A DNA stretch of 64,000 nucleotides from Fictibacillus sp. BK138 (GTDB lineage: Bacteria; Bacillota; Bacilli; Bacillales; Fictibacillaceae): contig NZ_SGXL01000001.1 in the NCBI RefSeq assembly GCF_004216955.1, positions 1,763,413 to 1,827,412 on the forward strand. Reading direction: 5' to 3'. Below the pieces are notes generated by a model, which saw only the letters and a list, made by a program, of their open reading frames with translations, had not been told where the DNA came from and did not search any database. Shown piece by piece: positions 62,561-64,000 of the stretch (the first letter of the stretch is position 1; each line of letters starts with the position of its first letter). The translations under genes and the position numbers were made by a program.

Positions 62561-63385
62561 GTGAAAAAAAGATATATCGTATCCTTGCTTCTTTTGTTCA
62601 TTATAATCGGTACAGCTGGGTGGTACTATTATCCACAATATAAAATAAATCAAATTAAAGAAGCATCGGTTATCGTTAAAAGTGAAAATAAGGATAAGAA
62701 ACAGATCACCTATCTTGAATACTTCAAAGACAATCCAAAATCAACATTCAGTCACTTAGTACTAGGTGATTCCGTTGCACAAGGGAGAGGTTCTGAAGAA
62801 GGCGGATTTGCTCAAAAAGTAAATACAAACCTAGAGAGCTTAACTGACAAAACTTTTGTTCTTGAAAACCAAGGGATTTCTGGTGCAACCAGTCAAGGTT
62901 TGCTGAATCAGCTCCAGATACCAGCTGTGCAGGAATCCGTAAGGAAAGCAGATATTATTTCGATTAATATTGGTGGCAATGATATTGTTCAAATCGCGAA
63001 AGAAGAAGGGCCTCTTAAAGCTATTCAAAGCTATGATGAAGTTAAATCCGATTACGAACAGAATTTAGAAGATATTTTTAAATTAATCCGTAATCATAAT
63101 CCTGATGCTGTATTAGTGCTTAATGAATTATACAATGTCGTAAAGTCTGAGAAAAACTATTATCCAGCTACAGAAAAATTATTAAATGACTGGAATTTAA
63201 TTGCTTATGAAACGGCACTTTCCCATCCTCCGTCTGTAGTGGTTCCAGTAAGTGACGCACTTCAAACAGATGATATTGATAAATGGCTCTATGACTCCAT
63301 TCATCCTAATGATGAAGGCTATGACCGAATTGCCGAAAAAACAATTACAACATTTCAAAACCATTCCTATAAAAAAGCTCAATAA
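62561..63385 (+). CDS. SGNH/GDSL-family lipase or esterase, membrane-anchored or secreted
   Basis: The 274-residue protein has an N-terminal signal or anchor helix (residues 4-23, VSLLLLFIIIGTAGWYYY). A GDSL hydrolase domain follows: block I LVLGDSVAQGRG with the nucleophile Ser (near 67-78), block II Gly in QGISGATSQG, block III IGGND with Asn, and block V DSIHPNDEGYDR with the catalytic Asp-x-x-His. It acts outside the membrane, probably on cell-surface or lipid esters. GTG start with a strong AAGGAGGAGGG site. No Cys lipobox, so not a lipoprotein. Confidence 0.85.
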   Translation: MKKRYIVSLLLLFIIIGTAGWYYYPQYKINQIKEASVIVKSENKDKKQITYLEYFKDNPKSTFSHLVLGDSVAQGRGSEEGGFAQKVNTNLESLTDKTFVLENQGISGATSQGLLNQLQIPAVQESVRKADIISINIGGNDIVQIAKEEGPLKAIQSYDEVKSDYEQNLEDIFKLIRNHNPDAVLVLNELYNVVKSEKNYYPATEKLLNDWNLIAYETALSHPPSVVVPVSDALQTDDIDKWLYDSIHPNDEGYDRIAEKTITTFQNHSYKKAQ

Positions 63386-63388
63386 TTT

Positions 63389-63772
63389 TTATGAACAGCA
63401 AGTATTATTCAATACTTTTATATCACCGTTCCAATGTTTAATCTCCGGTAAAAAATAGAATGCTGCTGCATCTTCTAGGTTATTTAAGATTCTGTCTGGA
63501 TCATATAGGAATAAGAGCTTCTTACTGCCGAGCGCAATTCCCATTTCTATATGACACCCTTTTCCTCCGGGCAGAATCACGATAACCACATCTGATTCTA
63601 ATACTCCTGCAAATTCTTTTACTCCGATCTCTGTCAGTGTTTCGATTGATTCCGCTCTTTCGTTCTGAGTCCAATCATATGTAAGTTTCCATCCTAGCTG
63701 TGATCGAATATCTATTGATATCTTTTGAACAAGCTCTTTATTTTTAAAACTGGATGCGATATAAAATTTCAT
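63389..63772 (-). CDS. Nucleoside 2-deoxyribosyltransferase-like protein
   Basis: The 127-residue product begins KFYIASSFKNKELVQKI and contains GVLESDVVIVILPGGKGCHIEMGIALGSKK (broken here by the loop at LPGG), which matches the nucleoside 2-deoxyribosyltransferase fold (Pfam PF05014): the E-x-G motif Glu in HIEMGIAL is the candidate catalytic residue. True substrate may be a nucleotide or nucleoside derivative. GAAGGAGAGG precedes ATG. It converges on the SGNH gene (3 nt apart) and is divergent from proC. Confidence 0.72.
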   Translation of the reverse strand: MKFYIASSFKNKELVQKISIDIRSQLGWKLTYDWTQNERAESIETLTEIGVKEFAGVLESDVVIVILPGGKGCHIEMGIALGSKKLLFLYDPDRILNNLEDAAAFYFLPEIKHWNGDIKVLNNTCCS

Positions 63773-63855
63773 TTGCCCTCTCCTTCATTGAAAACGTTTT
63801 AATGTAAAAATCATATTACAATCACGTAATAATGAACAGATAAACTTGCATCTAA

Positions 63856-63873
63856 ATGTGAACATGTTAACAT
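63856..63873. promoter_or_regulatory. Palindrome in the proC upstream region
   Basis: ATGTGAACATGTTAACAT is an 18-bp palindrome with one mismatched pair, about 44 bp before proC. The ATGT...ACAT half-sites resemble PadR-type operators, but no regulator is known here. Confidence 0.35.
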
Positions 63874-63916
63874 AGTACTTTATAAACAACAGTTAAATTT
63901 TTGAAAGAGGGGTTGC

Positions 63917-64000
63917 ATGTTAAAATACAGAAACATTTCTTTTATTGGGGCAGGATCTATGGCAGAAGCAATGATATCAGGACTTATTAATAATGCTGGT
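63917..64000 (+). CDS. proC: Pyrroline-5-carboxylate reductase, N-terminal part only
   Basis: Only the first 28 codons lie in the window. The translation starts MLKYRNISFIGAGSMAEAMI, with the NAD(P)-binding GAGSMAEAM motif typical of proline biosynthetic P5C reductases (B. subtilis ProH/ProI/ProG type); the competence gene comER is also in this family. GAGAGG-like sequence (AAAGAGGGG) precedes ATG. The subtype cannot be decided from this fragment. Confidence 0.8.
   Translation, partial: MLKYRNISFIGAGSMAEAMISGLINNAG

Noticed and set aside
1-64000. CRISPR array, prophage, integrase, insertion sequence, rRNA or tRNA genes
   Set aside because: Looked for direct repeats with unique spacers, transposase or integrase motifs and tRNA-like cloverleaves; none seen. 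The two tandem arrays have no unique spacers.

Overview
The window is chromosomal DNA of a low-GC, Gram-positive, probably spore-forming bacterium of the Bacillaceae (Bacillus/Fictibacillus-like). The evidence is the gene set (gltAB with divergent gltC, odhAB, ppaC, a ykvU-like flippase, yczE, and genes resembling yhfW, yojI, yrhD and yrhE), strong AGGAGG-type ribosome binding sites, T-box and TPP riboswitches, and a PerR box before catalase. Nearly all of it is ordinary housekeeping or accessory chromosome. No phage, plasmid, transposase, CRISPR array, rRNA or tRNA gene was found.

Layout. 1-8.4 kb: small and poorly known genes (DUF6044 membrane protein, galT, an AAC(6')-like acetyltransferase, YczE and AbrB membrane proteins, a YbaK-type deacylase with a repeat protein and a hydrolase, YjdF-like protein). 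8.4-12.1 kb: tenA-ykoE-ykoD-ykoC, a thiamine-precursor salvage and ECF uptake operon behind a TPP riboswitch. 12.2-20.4 kb: ppaC, then gltA-gltB (glutamate synthase) with its LysR regulator gltC. 20.7-25.5 kb: formate dehydrogenase, its YrhD-like partner and an OFA-family transporter. 25.8-35.3 kb: CBS, GNAT and M24 proteins, a YkvU-like flippase, a TspO-like protein and a two-gene ABC exporter. 35.8-42 kb: Rieske/FAD oxidoreductase, an ABC-F ATPase with a possible attenuator leader, a CBS protein and catalase.

42-48.5 kb is a shikimate/tyrosine cluster: aroC-aroB-tyrA-aroA on the minus strand behind a T-box whose specifier reads UAC (Tyr), and a divergent chorismate mutase-DAHP synthase fusion. 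48.5-51.3 kb holds a DUF6501 gene, a quinone oxidoreductase and a NERD-domain gene interrupted by an in-frame TGA. 51.4-64 kb: odhA-odhB (2-oxoglutarate dehydrogenase), RarD, argS behind a T-box with Arg specifier CGC, a YojI-like MATE pump, the methionine sulfoxide reductase fusion msrAB, an EamA transporter, an SGNH hydrolase, a deoxyribosyltransferase-like protein and the start of proC.

The least expected material is between genes. There is a family of six dispersed, MITE-like repeats with imperfect terminal inverted repeats, in states from intact to scar-like. There are two unrelated short tandem arrays with 20- and 21-nt periods. Upstream of the ABC-F gene lies a promoter, a 39-codon ORF with a near-perfect Shine-Dalgarno sequence and an intrinsic terminator, separated from the ABC-F gene by one MITE copy; this could be an antibiotic-sensing attenuator.
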